From a virus: a stretch of DNA of 35,894 bases. The DNA lies in the IMG/VR virus record IMGVR_UViG_3300031521_000016, positions 1 to 35,894 of that record. One strand, written 5' to 3'. A program made the position numbers and the translations under genes. The notes under the pieces were generated by a model that searched no databases, had not been told where the DNA came from, and was given only the letters and a program-made list of their open reading frames with translations. Positions within the stretch are counted from its first letter, which is position 1; each line of letters starts with the position of its first letter. Of this stretch, positions 7,020 through 14,275 are shown in pieces.

Positions 7020-7285
7020 GAGAATGAAAATAGTCGTTGCATCATAGGTATTTCTGTCATATGGAATCTTGCAGCCGACATTTGTCTTTGTGCTATACCA
7101 ATCTTCAGTAATCCTTCACAACACATTTGACCATAAATGTATATTTTATTGATTTGTTCTTCAGTTATAGCAATCACAGGTTCATCGATTCTTATATTGT
7201 CATAACCTTCGTACAGAATCCAACCATCGTGATATCTTACCCATCCTTTTCTACACATCCATGCATCAGGATTTCCTTTATGCAT
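7016..7285 (-). CDS. Hypothetical protein, 89 aa
   Basis: Begins MHKGNPDAWMCRKGWVRYHD, with GWVRYHDGWILYEGYDNI suggesting a small beta sheet, then EEQINKIYIYGQMCCEGL and a Met-rich end. Three Cys residues, no classic zinc pattern. It overlaps the tagged gene downstream by ATGA. No family recognised. Confidence 0.65.
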   Translation of the reverse strand: MHKGNPDAWMCRKGWVRYHDGWILYEGYDNIRIDEPVIAITEEQINKIYIYGQMCCEGLLKIGIAQRQMSAARFHMTEIPMMQRLFSFS

Positions 7286-7294
7286 CTCATCTGG

Positions 7295-7828
7295 CTATAT
7301 AATTCCAGCCTTTTCAAGTGCATCAGCTATCTGATTATGTAGCATATTGCTTATGACTCCCTTTAAAGCATATACGTCACCATTAGGTGCTATCCAGCCA
7401 GCATTATATCCATCTTTGATGTCTACGGGCTTTATCTTTTCTAGTACCGAGTCTATGTTACGTTGAAATTCGAAAAATTCTTCTATATCCTCAGAGTCAT
7501 CAGCATCAATTTTTCGAAGTTCATTTATATCGAATTTAGTTAATGCCATTAATCGATAACCAATCTGATCAACTACCATATGTCTGCCAGTATCGATTAT
7601 TCGTCGATTTTCCTTTTTGAACATTGCAGTATCTTCACTTTCCCAGTCCCATGCATCAAAAACTTTAGGATAAGCTTTTTCTAACCATGCAAATGTACCC
7701 CATAGTAAATATGTCTTATCGAGATACTGTTTAGATATACGAATCAGTGTGGCTATATCATCGATGCGTTCATTGTTCATTGCTAATTCAGCTGCATACT
7801 CACCAATTTCAACAGTATCTTTATTCAT
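7295..7828 (-). CDS. Hypothetical helical protein, 177 aa
   Basis: Begins MNKDTVEIGEYAAELAMNNE. It is largely helical and acidic through residue 130. The end contains GWIAPNGDVYALKG followed by LHNQIADALEKAGII, a layout I associate with uncharacterised proteins in phages and plasmids where the C-terminal G-W-I-x-P-x-G segment is conserved; this is recall, not a search result. No membrane segment or nucleotide-binding loop. It lies 6 nt from 7835-8242. Confidence 0.72.
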   Translation of the reverse strand: MNKDTVEIGEYAAELAMNNERIDDIATLIRISKQYLDKTYLLWGTFAWLEKAYPKVFDAWDWESEDTAMFKKENRRIIDTGRHMVVDQIGYRLMALTKFDINELRKIDADDSEDIEEFFEFQRNIDSVLEKIKPVDIKDGYNAGWIAPNGDVYALKGVISNMLHNQIADALEKAGII

Positions 7829-7834
7829 TACATA

Positions 7835-8242
7835 TCACATAATAATCTCGTATGGGATCGTAATGTCAAGTGTCTTTTCTCTAATTACATGAGTAGTTAA
7901 TGACTCAAGCGCATGATAGATGCTCTGTCCATCATCTCCAATTTGATCGAACTTTCTATTGTACCAATCTATGATATCAAGTACTGGCCAAGCCTGATGT
8001 ATTTCAGGATTGCGAGGACATACGTTGAACATTTCATGATCATCCTCAGTAACTACTTCTATGACATGATCACCTTTTATGATACTTAATACTAAGTCAT
8101 CTGGACAACCTGGTAGTGAATCAGATATCACTTTAACAGCTTTTATCGGATTAAATTCACAAGTTATTTTTTCTTGAGCTATTCTAGCTAATAGTCTTCC
8201 TGTGTCTTCGCCTATTCTAAAATGTAATAATTGAGTTGTCAT
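7835..8242 (-). CDS. Hypothetical protein, 135 aa
   Basis: Begins MTTQLLHFRIGEDTGRLLAR and ends LDITIPYEIIM. An N-terminal helix is followed by a mixed alpha/beta body with an acidic loop (VVTEDDHEMFNVCPRNPE) and a WPVLDIIDWYN helix. It follows 8245-8514 with a 2-nt gap and precedes 7295-7828 by 6 nt, so they are likely co-transcribed. No recognised family. Confidence 0.7.
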   Translation of the reverse strand: MTTQLLHFRIGEDTGRLLARIAQEKITCEFNPIKAVKVISDSLPGCPDDLVLSIIKGDHVIEVVTEDDHEMFNVCPRNPEIHQAWPVLDIIDWYNRKFDQIGDDGQSIYHALESLTTHVIREKTLDITIPYEIIM

Positions 8243-8244
8243 AG

Positions 8245-8514
8245 TTATGAAAGTGAAAGTAAATCGATATATGTTTCTTTTGAAATAACGCGATATGTCC
8301 AGTTATCTGGATCTTGAACTTGTGATTCTAAATCACATCTTATTTCATAACAATCATTGGTGATGTCGTGTGTTACTACTAGATCACCAAGTTCTGATTC
8401 TCCGATGATGCTTGAGACATTGAAATCATCAGCATACAATATTTCTGGTGTAATCATTGTAGAACTGATACCGTAGAGTGATTGTATCAGTGATTGTTTT
8501 TCAGGATAGGACAT
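8245..8514 (-). CDS. Hypothetical protein, 89 aa, first gene of its unit
   Basis: The start is set at ATG 8514 (MSYPEKQSLIQSLYGIS). A longer reading would translate the promoter's TTTGTATCAT and is rejected. The product is acidic and beta-rich (DLVVTHDITNDCYEIRCDLE), ending YIDLLSLS. The leader is about 20 nt. The sequence CATAATGT beside the -33 box is mirrored by ACATTATG at the start codon, an 8-bp inverted repeat. No family recognised. Confidence 0.68.
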   Translation of the reverse strand: MSYPEKQSLIQSLYGISSTMITPEILYADDFNVSSIIGESELGDLVVTHDITNDCYEIRCDLESQVQDPDNWTYRVISKETYIDLLSLS

Positions 8515-8538
8515 AATGTTTTGTTTTATTTTATGATA

Positions 8539-8573
8539 CAAAAATAAACAATTTCTACATTATGCCAAAACGC
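8539..8573 (-). promoter_or_regulatory. Phage promoter, CGTTTT-N20-TATTTTTG class (P5)
   Basis: Minus strand: GCGTTTT (8573-8567), 20-nt spacer, TATTTTTG (8546-8539), TATCATAAAATAA. The G belongs to the TAG stop of tagged gene 8573-9085. It probably drives ten genes, 8245-8514 down to 4337-4846. Confidence 0.82.
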
Positions 8574-9085
8574 TAAAACCCGTATTTAGTAGACATGACA
8601 AGTCCTCTTTTTTCATGCCGCATCTCTGGAGTTTTTAAATAGACACAGCCTCTAGTTTCTATGCCATCAACAAATTTTACCCATTCAATATATGCTTTCT
8701 GTATAGCATCTTTCCATCCTTCGAATGTACTTAAATCTTTGTCTATTCTTACAGTAGCTCCATTATTAAAACGAGTAAGTGATGTATTATCGTAAAGTAA
8801 AATAGATATTCCCAAAAATATTTCTCTAGCCGCTACATTTCCTTTTAACGTTAAAGGATCAGTATTGGTGTCATTAACGATTAGATTGTTGCCGATAGGT
8901 GTAGTGAAAATAGAAATTCCTCTATCATCTTTCGTAATATTTACTCTTAATCCTAAGTCTTTAAGTTTTTGAAATTCTTCGATATTCTCATACGGTTCAT
9001 ATACTGATACAGTAGATGCAATCTCTGAATATTGCTTTAGAGCTTCGGATAAATTATATTTATTCAATACTTCATCGTGTCCCAT
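8573..9085 (-). CDS. FGF-tagged hypothetical protein, 170 aa
   Basis: Begins MGHDEVLNKYNLSEALKQYS and ends KRGLVMSTKYGF. The segment KTPEMRHE before the tag is close to STPEERHE in tagged gene 9392-9949, marking these two as paralogues or a shared C-terminal module. An N-terminal helix is followed by a beta-rich centre (GLRVNITKDDRGISIF) and a final helix. It is the last gene of the unit starting at promoter 10207-10241. Confidence 0.78.
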   Translation of the reverse strand: MGHDEVLNKYNLSEALKQYSEIASTVSVYEPYENIEEFQKLKDLGLRVNITKDDRGISIFTTPIGNNLIVNDTNTDPLTLKGNVAAREIFLGISILLYDNTSLTRFNNGATVRIDKDLSTFEGWKDAIQKAYIEWVKFVDGIETRGCVYLKTPEMRHEKRGLVMSTKYGF

Positions 9086-9086
9086 G

Positions 9087-9380
9087 TCAATACGATAACA
9101 ATTCCCATACGTTAGACGAGTGTTCAGAATCGGCTTCGGGTTTTTGATTAGGGTGTAGCGAGTAAACTATTTTAAATGACTTGTAACGGGAGCTTTTGCG
9201 AATTTCATCTATTTGCACTGTTCCCATGGGTACATTCAATGCATCCGATAATTCTCCTCCTATTGAGTAAGCATCTATAACATTTATCGATCCACCGCCG
9301 AAATACCCTAATACCCAGTAATTTCGCTTTTGTGTAGTATCGTAATACTTTTTGAAATCTCCATTTTTTTCGTATGACAT
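9087..9380 (-). CDS. Hypothetical protein, 97 aa
   Basis: Begins MSYEKNGDFKKYYDTTQKRN and ends SSNVWELLSY. It contains a Gly-rich beta segment (YWVLGYFGGGSINVIDAY) and a KSFKIVYSLHPN strand. It lies between two tagged genes, with a 1-nt gap to 8573-9085 and 11 nt from 9392-9949. No motif recognised. The competing frame at 9205-9480 is a same-strand shadow. Confidence 0.65.
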   Translation of the reverse strand: MSYEKNGDFKKYYDTTQKRNYWVLGYFGGGSINVIDAYSIGGELSDALNVPMGTVQIDEIRKSSRYKSFKIVYSLHPNQKPEADSEHSSNVWELLSY

Positions 9381-9391
9381 AACTTTTATTT

Positions 9392-9949
9392 TTAGAATCC
9401 AAATGATTTTGAAACAATCGTACCTCGCTTTTCGTGACGTTCTTCAGGAGTAGAATAGAATTTATTTCCATTCTGTTCAAGTTCTTTTATCTTAAGTTTT
9501 GTTCTAGTGTATGCAGCTCTCATAGCCTTATTTAGATCATCTCTTGTGTAAAATCCGATATTTCGTGGATAGAGACTAGGTAACTGTATTCTAGAGATGC
9601 CTCTTCTATCGACATATTCTCCGCCCTTCCTAGTACAAGTTTCTGTAACTGTTATCTTATGATCAATCCAGATGGCAATTTTCCAATGCTCAGCAGAATA
9701 TTCTTTAATTGCAAGATATTTATGATCGAATGATACGTGCAATGAGTTTGAAGTAAGCTTATTTAATGTAACTCCTAGTTTTTCTAGAGCTTTGTAATAA
9801 TGATGATGTTCAATATTAGCAATCTCTTCAGGTTCAGAAATAATTTTAATATCATCCGGAAAAGTAGGGATTTTACTATTATCGTATACGGTTTGTATAT
9901 TCTTACAAAGCGACTTTGTAAACTTTAATTTTTTCTTTTTCATTTTCAT
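9392..9949 (-). CDS. FGF-tagged basic hypothetical protein, 185 aa
   Basis: The ATG at 9949 is chosen (MKMKKKKLKFTKSLCKNIQT), in a TAATG overlap with the gene upstream. It ends KRGTIVSKSFGF, with Ser in place of the usual Lys at position 9 of the tag. The N-terminus is strongly basic. The centre includes a beta region (WKIAIWIDHKITVTETC) and a DLNKAMRAAYTRTKLKIKEL helix before the STPEERHE segment. No enzyme motif. Confidence 0.77.
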   Translation of the reverse strand: MKMKKKKLKFTKSLCKNIQTVYDNSKIPTFPDDIKIISEPEEIANIEHHHYYKALEKLGVTLNKLTSNSLHVSFDHKYLAIKEYSAEHWKIAIWIDHKITVTETCTRKGGEYVDRRGISRIQLPSLYPRNIGFYTRDDLNKAMRAAYTRTKLKIKELEQNGNKFYSTPEERHEKRGTIVSKSFGF

Positions 9950-10182
9950 TAAGAACAACGTGCGTCTGATGAAGTTTCATAGATATTATTAACTATAATT
10001 TCGCAAACGGTTAACGTTCCGTCTTGAAAATTCTGATTAAATTCAGCCAAAGCATTCTCTTTTGCTTGTTCTTTTGCCTCCTTTTTATTTTTTTCTTCAA
10101 TAATAGATGTATAATTTTCCGAATCTTTGAAATTGTCTGCGTCAGTATAATAAACCGACGTCTCTGAATAATAAGTTTTCAT
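9949..10182 (-). CDS. Hypothetical helical protein, 77 aa, first gene of its unit
   Basis: The start is ATG 10182 (MKTYYSETSVYYTDADNF). A longer reading would translate the promoter's TTTGTATCATAAT and is rejected. The centre is a charged helix (EEKNKKEAKEQAKENALAEF), followed by a beta end with Cys residues (VCEIIV, DARCS). The leader is about 23 nt behind the promoter at 10207-10241. No recognised family. Confidence 0.66.
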   Translation of the reverse strand: MKTYYSETSVYYTDADNFKDSENYTSIIEEKNKKEAKEQAKENALAEFNQNFQDGTLTVCEIIVNNIYETSSDARCS

Positions 10183-10206
10183 AAGTTGTATTTTATTATT
10201 ATGATA

Positions 10207-10241
10207 CAAAAATAAACAAATTGATCAACATTAAAAAACGC
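10207..10241 (-). promoter_or_regulatory. Phage promoter, CGTTTT-N20-TATTTTTG class (P6)
   Basis: Minus strand: GCGTTTT (10241-10235), 20-nt spacer, TATTTTTG (10214-10207), TATCATAATAATAAA. The G is part of the TAG stop of tagged gene 10241-10759. It should drive 9949-10182 through 8573-9085. Confidence 0.82.
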
Positions 10242-10759
10242 TAGAAACCAAATTTTTTGCTTATCATTATGGGTTTATATTTTAACATTGGATCTTTTTT
10301 GGACATCCATTCACTGTATGGAATGTCGATATTTCTGCCAAACATGAACCATGAAAATGGAGTAGAATTTCCGACTTTTTTCATTATGAGATTAGTAATA
10401 AGTGTATCAGAGCTTTTGACAATGTAACTATCTTTCACTTCTATATAGTGATCGACTCTTCTCATTTCTTTGATATGCTTTACTTTATCGACATTATAAT
10501 AGTTGAATACAAACATGATACGATTCAACTGTATCTTAAATATGATCGATACTAATTTTAACTTGCGGTTATCTGTGGGGTACCACTTATGTAATGCAGT
10601 TTGATAGTCTGGCATATCTATAATTTCATGCGTTATACTATTACCTGAAAACCACCAATCATATCTTTTCATGTCAGACTTCAAGTTTCTCAAGTTTTCG
10701 TGAACGAGGAAAAAATGAATAGTATCTCCGTCGTCACGAAATTGTTGAACAACTTTCAT
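10241..10759 (-). CDS. FGF-tagged hypothetical protein (Lys-Pro variant), 172 aa
   Basis: The ATG at 10759 (MKVVQQFRDDGDTIHFFLVH) is preferred: the longer frame would read the Gly/Asp-coding tail of the upstream lipoprotein as an Arg/Trp run. It starts in an ATGA overlap with 10756-11220. It ends YKPIMISKKFGF; Lys-Pro replaces the conserved Arg-Gly, making it the most divergent N-terminal half of any tag here. The body is basic and aromatic. EWMSKKDPMLK before the tag resembles DWMACDDPIFT of tagged gene 12415-12990. Confidence 0.76.
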   Translation of the reverse strand: MKVVQQFRDDGDTIHFFLVHENLRNLKSDMKRYDWWFSGNSITHEIIDMPDYQTALHKWYPTDNRKLKLVSIIFKIQLNRIMFVFNYYNVDKVKHIKEMRRVDHYIEVKDSYIVKSSDTLITNLIMKKVGNSTPFSWFMFGRNIDIPYSEWMSKKDPMLKYKPIMISKKFGF

Positions 10760-11220
10760 TCTCCGCCTCCACCATCTCCGCCTCCGTCGCTGCCACAATC
10801 ACTACCCGCATCTGATGATACATCTGAAGAAGATTCGGAACCGACTTCTGATGATTCAGTATTGCCAACGTCTGTGCCTTCTTCTGTAGATACTTCTATC
10901 TCATTTTGAATATTGTCGGGTAAATCTTGAGTATCGATTGTTACTTCATTTTCAGGAGTCTGATTAGCCAATTCACTAGGAGTGCCCACTGTCCAAGAAA
11001 TGCTAGAAAAATTAGTTATAGGTTCTGACGATTTGCAATAATAGCTATCTCCATCTGACATAGTCATTAAGTACCAATAACTGAAGCCGTCATCGTCATC
11101 TGACATAGAATGTGAACCAGAATAAATTCGGTATTCAAGAACTTTCATTCTTTTATGATGCATATTACATGACATTATCATGAACATGCTAATAAGCAAA
11201 ATTAGAAGTTTTCGTGTCAT
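10756..11220 (-). CDS. Putative lipoprotein with Ser/Asp/Gly-rich acidic tail, 154 aa
   Basis: Residues 1-17 form a lipoprotein-type signal (MTRKLLILLISMFMIMS) with Cys18 as the likely lipidated residue. Residues 25-75 hold a small globular part with an acidic run (SMSDDDDG) and Tyr/Trp-rich strands. From about residue 95 the chain is low-complexity: Glu/Ser, then Ser/Asp/Gly, ending GGGDGGGGE. Probably exported and membrane-anchored with a flexible acidic tail. Function unknown; superinfection or surface roles would be speculation. It overlaps 11217-11420 and 10241-10759 by 4 nt each. Confidence 0.75.
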   Translation of the reverse strand: MTRKLLILLISMFMIMSCNMHHKRMKVLEYRIYSGSHSMSDDDDGFSYWYLMTMSDGDSYYCKSSEPITNFSSISWTVGTPSELANQTPENEVTIDTQDLPDNIQNEIEVSTEEGTDVGNTESSEVGSESSSDVSSDAGSDCGSDGGGDGGGGE

Positions 11221-11420
11221 TTCTTTTTTGTTTTTAATTCGATTAGTATAGTTCCTTTTTTATTCGTTATTATTGCTGTATCGCCCGTAGTAGTCATGAC
11301 TTTTACTTGATCTACATTTTGAACGGCATTAGATTTAGGGGCTAATGTAGCTATTCCTACTATTATAAGACATGCTATTACAATACAACCCATTCCAAAA
11401 TATTCATTATGTCTATTCAT
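11217..11420 (-). CDS. Small single-pass membrane protein, 67 aa
   Basis: Begins MNRHNEYFGMGCIVIACL. One hydrophobic segment at about residues 9-27 is followed by a soluble part of short beta strands (VKVMTTTGDTAIITN) and a basic end, ELKTKKK. No cleavage site is clear, so it is probably an anchored protein. It overlaps its upstream neighbour by 1 nt and its downstream neighbour by 4 nt. It belongs to a run of membrane genes (10756-12144). Confidence 0.68.
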   Translation of the reverse strand: MNRHNEYFGMGCIVIACLIIVGIATLAPKSNAVQNVDQVKVMTTTGDTAIITNKKGTILIELKTKKK

Positions 11421-11899
11421 TAATGGGTTGCAGTTTTAGAATGTAAATAGTCTATTACTGCAAGTATCAAAGCTCCACCTAAGAAGATTCCATGAATATA
11501 AGTCTGTTTATAGATTATGTCCCATGATATCTTTTCAGCTGCGATGAATGTTTGTAATAAATGTATCATTGTTACACCAGTTATAGACGTGGCAATCTTG
11601 ACTTTTAGACCGCCGCTACTTATCTTCTCAGACGATTCTTCATGCGTTTTACTTACGAAAGAGTTATAACTACCAGTTATAATCATTTTCACTAAGTTCG
11701 CTATCATGACTACGTCTACTGCTTCAAGTGTGGTCATCAGTTCTTCACTGGTAATATGTCCGTTCTTCATGAAACAGTACATAAGAAATAACAGTGTCCA
11801 AAATAACTTCAGATAGAATGGAATTAAGAGCCATTTACTAAAGAAAATGATTTTTTCTACTGTTGTTTTGATCAAGTCTCCTGCGTAAGGTGTTTTCAT
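11420..11899 (-). CDS. yqhA: UPF0114 / YqhA family inner-membrane protein, 159 aa
   Basis: The sequence follows E. coli YqhA segment by segment, recalled without a search: SKWLLIPFYLKLFWTLLFL matches the first helix region, VDVVMIANLVKMIITGSYNSF the centre including the conserved G-x-Y-x-x-F, and KVKIATSITGVTMIHLLQTF the third helix region. The length fits the family (about 160 aa). Four hydrophobic segments are visible at about residues 23-43, 62-78, 98-118 and 134-152. Family function is not established. It sits among small membrane and lipoprotein genes. A phage copy is unusual. Confidence 0.82.
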   Translation of the reverse strand: MKTPYAGDLIKTTVEKIIFFSKWLLIPFYLKLFWTLLFLMYCFMKNGHITSEELMTTLEAVDVVMIANLVKMIITGSYNSFVSKTHEESSEKISSGGLKVKIATSITGVTMIHLLQTFIAAEKISWDIIYKQTYIHGIFLGGALILAVIDYLHSKTATH

Positions 11900-11904
11900 T
11901 CAGT

Positions 11905-12144
11905 TTATTTTTTATTGTGTCTAAAATTGATTTTTTTATCCCAAATCTCAAGATCTATTATACGATGCAGGAGCAGTGCTATTACAGTTGCCCCTGAAGC
12001 AAGTATTGTAGCAATTACACATGAGGCGTAAAAATTACTTGACTTCATATATCCAAAAGGATTACCGTACTTAATGCAGAAATTGATATCAGATATCATT
12101 ATGATAATTAACAAAAAGATGATAAATAACGTCTTAACTTTCAT
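11905..12144 (-). CDS. Small two-pass membrane protein, 79 aa
   Basis: Begins MKVKTLFIIFLLIIIMISD. Hydrophobic segments lie at about residues 5-22 and 38-60, followed by a basic tail ending NFRHNKK. The length and pattern fit a small inner-membrane protein, with holin-like topology possible but no holin family recognised. It precedes the UPF0114 gene by 5 nt and lies 11 nt after 12156-12413. Confidence 0.68.
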   Translation of the reverse strand: MKVKTLFIIFLLIIIMISDINFCIKYGNPFGYMKSSNFYASCVIATILASGATVIALLLHRIIDLEIWDKKINFRHNKK

Positions 12145-12155
12145 ATTGTTTCATG

Positions 12156-12413
12156 TTAAAAATTTCTTGTTCCTGGCGAATCGGCATTGCAATAAATACA
12201 TGTGCAGGTCTCACTGTAAGGATTGCAGTCAATCCATTCATATTTATGTTCACACGTATCCCATAGCTTTTTAATTTCTTCTTGAGCTTTTTGTATTTGA
12301 TAGCCGGTATGATTATAACTATTTCCGGCTATTAAAAGTAAGGATTCTACTTTCTTTTTAATTTCTAATCCCTTCTCAATTTTTATAGCCTCTTCCTCAC
12401 TTATCTGTTCCAT
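12156..12413 (-). CDS. Hypothetical protein with C-terminal Cys/His cluster, 85 aa
   Basis: The ATG at 12413 (MEQISEEEAIKIEKGLEIKK) directly follows the TAA of tagged gene 12415-12990; a TTG four codons earlier is possible. Residues 1-50 are helical. The C-terminal part contains CEHKYEW, then CTCIYC, a likely zinc-binding cluster resembling zinc-ribbon ends in small phage proteins (inference). No membrane segment. Confidence 0.68.
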   Translation of the reverse strand: MEQISEEEAIKIEKGLEIKKKVESLLLIAGNSYNHTGYQIQKAQEEIKKLWDTCEHKYEWIDCNPYSETCTCIYCNADSPGTRNF

Positions 12414-12414
12414 T

Positions 12415-12990
12415 TTAAAATCCAAATTTAGGTGATACTAATTTTCCTCTATATGTAAATATTGGGTCATCACAAGCCATCCAGTCTTTATACTTCGGTC
12501 TCGAACGTTGATCAGCCTCTAACCATTTTATGGGTAGATCGTTCTTGACAATATGATACAGAACGTAAGATAGTGGTGTATTCTGTGATGGATGATTAAA
12601 TTGATAGATACTTTTGCATTCAGTATTTTTATCTTTATGTTTCCAGCAAAAATAAATTTTATTATCGAACGGAAAATGTATAACTATTCTCGTTAATAAT
12701 CTACCTTTAAACTGCTCATGTAATCGTGGCCATGAAGCTTTATACACGGTAGTATATTCACTTATACTTTCAGCATGAAGTTTAAGAATAGAGTTTGACA
12801 CATATGTATCATCAGTAAATAAACTAATTATGCCTTTTATTTTATCTTCTGAGTACTGATGACATGTTGCATCTTCTACATTCTTGAATACGAGGCAATT
12901 TTTATATTTAGTCTCTTGTATCACGGGTGAATATGTTATGTGAATTGAAACCGATAACTGGATTACTTTTACGTAATCCATATATTTCAT
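12415..12990 (-). CDS. FGF-tagged hypothetical protein, up to 191 aa (start uncertain)
   Basis: It ends YRGKLVSPKFGF, preceded by DWMACDDPIF. The longest frame starts at 12990 but overlaps the caspase-like gene by 83 nt, which is unusual here. A GTG at 12924 (169 aa) would leave only a 17-nt overlap and is a reasonable alternative. The body is rich in aromatic residues and His/Cys (FPFDNKIYFCWKHKD) with no recognisable catalytic motif. Confidence 0.72.
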   Translation of the reverse strand: MKYMDYVKVIQLSVSIHITYSPVIQETKYKNCLVFKNVEDATCHQYSEDKIKGIISLFTDDTYVSNSILKLHAESISEYTTVYKASWPRLHEQFKGRLLTRIVIHFPFDNKIYFCWKHKDKNTECKSIYQFNHPSQNTPLSYVLYHIVKNDLPIKWLEADQRSRPKYKDWMACDDPIFTYRGKLVSPKFGF

Positions 12991-13450
12991 ATTGTTCGGT
13001 TACTAAACGTGCAAAATCTGGTTCATCAATATACTTGGCACAAGTTTTTGAGAATAGGGTATTTGATTCTTCGATATCTTTGTCAAGATGATCGCTATAT
13101 ACACTGAATAGATAAGCTTCATCAACTTCTGATATAATCATGCCAGTGTAATGTCCATTAAGCTCATATTTTTCAAAAAATACATTGGCGTTGCACCAGA
13201 TACCTATGCAAATCTTTTCTCTTAATAACTGAACATGTGAAGGAGATATAACGATTCGTTTAGCATCTAAATCGTACAGTCCTCCCTCATATCCATGACC
13301 GAGCATGATAATTCTATCGTGTGCTTGTATCTGTCTTTTTAGTTCAGAATTAGATACTCCACTTCTGATAACTTTCCATCCTTTATTGTAATAAATTTTT
13401 GAAAGAAAGTCAGTTGTATGATCTATCGGATGTATTACGAGTGTTTTCAT
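12908..13450 (-). CDS. Putative caspase-fold (clan CD-like) protein, 180 aa
   Basis: Begins MKTLVIHPIDHTTDFL. The hydrophobic strand RIIMLGHG (about residues 46-53) places His52 after a strand, and ICIGIWCNAN (80-89) places Cys86 after a second strand. That His/Cys spacing after successive strands is the layout of caspase-like and CHAT-type folds. Conserved-looking GLYDL and GMIISEV segments support a compact alpha/beta domain. Protease activity is unproven; the resemblance was judged by eye. It lies in an ATGA overlap with 13447-14253. Confidence 0.55.
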   Translation of the reverse strand: MKTLVIHPIDHTTDFLSKIYYNKGWKVIRSGVSNSELKRQIQAHDRIIMLGHGYEGGLYDLDAKRIVISPSHVQLLREKICIGIWCNANVFFEKYELNGHYTGMIISEVDEAYLFSVYSDHLDKDIEESNTLFSKTCAKYIDEPDFARLVTEQYEIYGLRKSNPVIGFNSHNIFTRDTRD

Positions 13451-14253
13451 TTTAACTGAAGTTTAATGAGTGTATTTGATGCATGAAACTGAGCTTCTTC
13501 TGGTGTAAACCATTTTACGTTTCCGTCTTCATCTTGAACATCAAACTTTCCAATTTTTGCATAATAGTGTTGTCCACCTGGCCAAATCATTATCTTTATG
13601 TCATCGGACGTTGGTACTTTTTCGTCTGGAAACAGCATAGATTTGCGATCTATATCATCGACTATTTTCATAGAGTCGATTAAAATGTGGTATCGCATGT
13701 CAGCCGTTAATAGTAGAATCTTTCCGTCATTGATATGACGCATTCTATCTTGTAATGTTCTATTTTCTAGCTGTAAAGCAACTACTGCAGCTGAAAGTGG
13801 TGTACCACGTTGGTTACCCATCATCAGCTCTAATGATTTGCCGAATACAGTATTGAGTCGTTTATCCCGTTTAAAAAACTCGGGAGATAAATCAGCTATA
13901 GCATTATCGATATAGTTGCGAATGCCATCTCTGATTTCTGTACCACAATATTTTTCAAAATGGATACGCATTTCATCCATTGTAGAAGCTACAAAATACC
14001 ACTGCGATAAATCTTTTTCATTATCCTTGTACCGAATAAACCGATACTTGTCGGGATGTTTAGGTCGTTTAACGTCGAACATTATTCTACCACATGCCGA
14101 TTCAATAGGAGGTTCTCCTTGAAGTCTCCTAGAAACTTCCTCTTTTCCACCATTATCATAACATTTGCAACAATATAGTCCGTACGGAGTATTGTAGCAA
14201 CCAGTATTCGGTGGAATTGGATTATCGCAACATCTACATTTTAAAGTGCTCAT
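13447..14253 (-). CDS. Hypothetical protein with N-terminal zinc-ribbon-like motif, 268 aa
   Basis: Begins MSTLKCRCCDNPIPPNTGC, with a second cluster YCCKCYDN at about residues 27-34: two Cys pairs about 20 residues apart, typical of a zinc ribbon. The remainder is alpha/beta with helical regions around DGIRNYIDNAIADL and a C-terminal part containing MIWPGGQHYYAKIGKFDV. It is the first gene after promoter 14276-14310 (leader about 20 nt). The largest protein of the left half; function unknown. Confidence 0.72.
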   Translation of the reverse strand: MSTLKCRCCDNPIPPNTGCYNTPYGLYCCKCYDNGGKEEVSRRLQGEPPIESACGRIMFDVKRPKHPDKYRFIRYKDNEKDLSQWYFVASTMDEMRIHFEKYCGTEIRDGIRNYIDNAIADLSPEFFKRDKRLNTVFGKSLELMMGNQRGTPLSAAVVALQLENRTLQDRMRHINDGKILLLTADMRYHILIDSMKIVDDIDRKSMLFPDEKVPTSDDIKIMIWPGGQHYYAKIGKFDVQDEDGNVKWFTPEEAQFHASNTLIKLQLK

Positions 14254-14275
14254 TTTTTATTTTTTGATTATGATA

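Noticed and set aside
8515-8541. N-terminal extensions reading MYHK..., MYHNN... or MCYFC... on several first genes
   Set aside because: These residues are translations of the promoter -7 region (TTTGTATCAT) and lie upstream of the likely transcription start; shorter ATG starts were used at 8514, 10182 and 15939.
9205-9480. Leftward 91-codon frame overlapping two genes
   Set aside because: It runs out of frame through 9087-9380 and the tagged gene 9392-9949; both of those have better starts and tight spacing.
10700-10909. Rightward Pro/Ser-rich open frame
   Set aside because: It is the antisense reading of the Ser/Asp/Gly-coding tail of the lipoprotein gene 10756-11220; composition and lack of a promoter mark it as a shadow.
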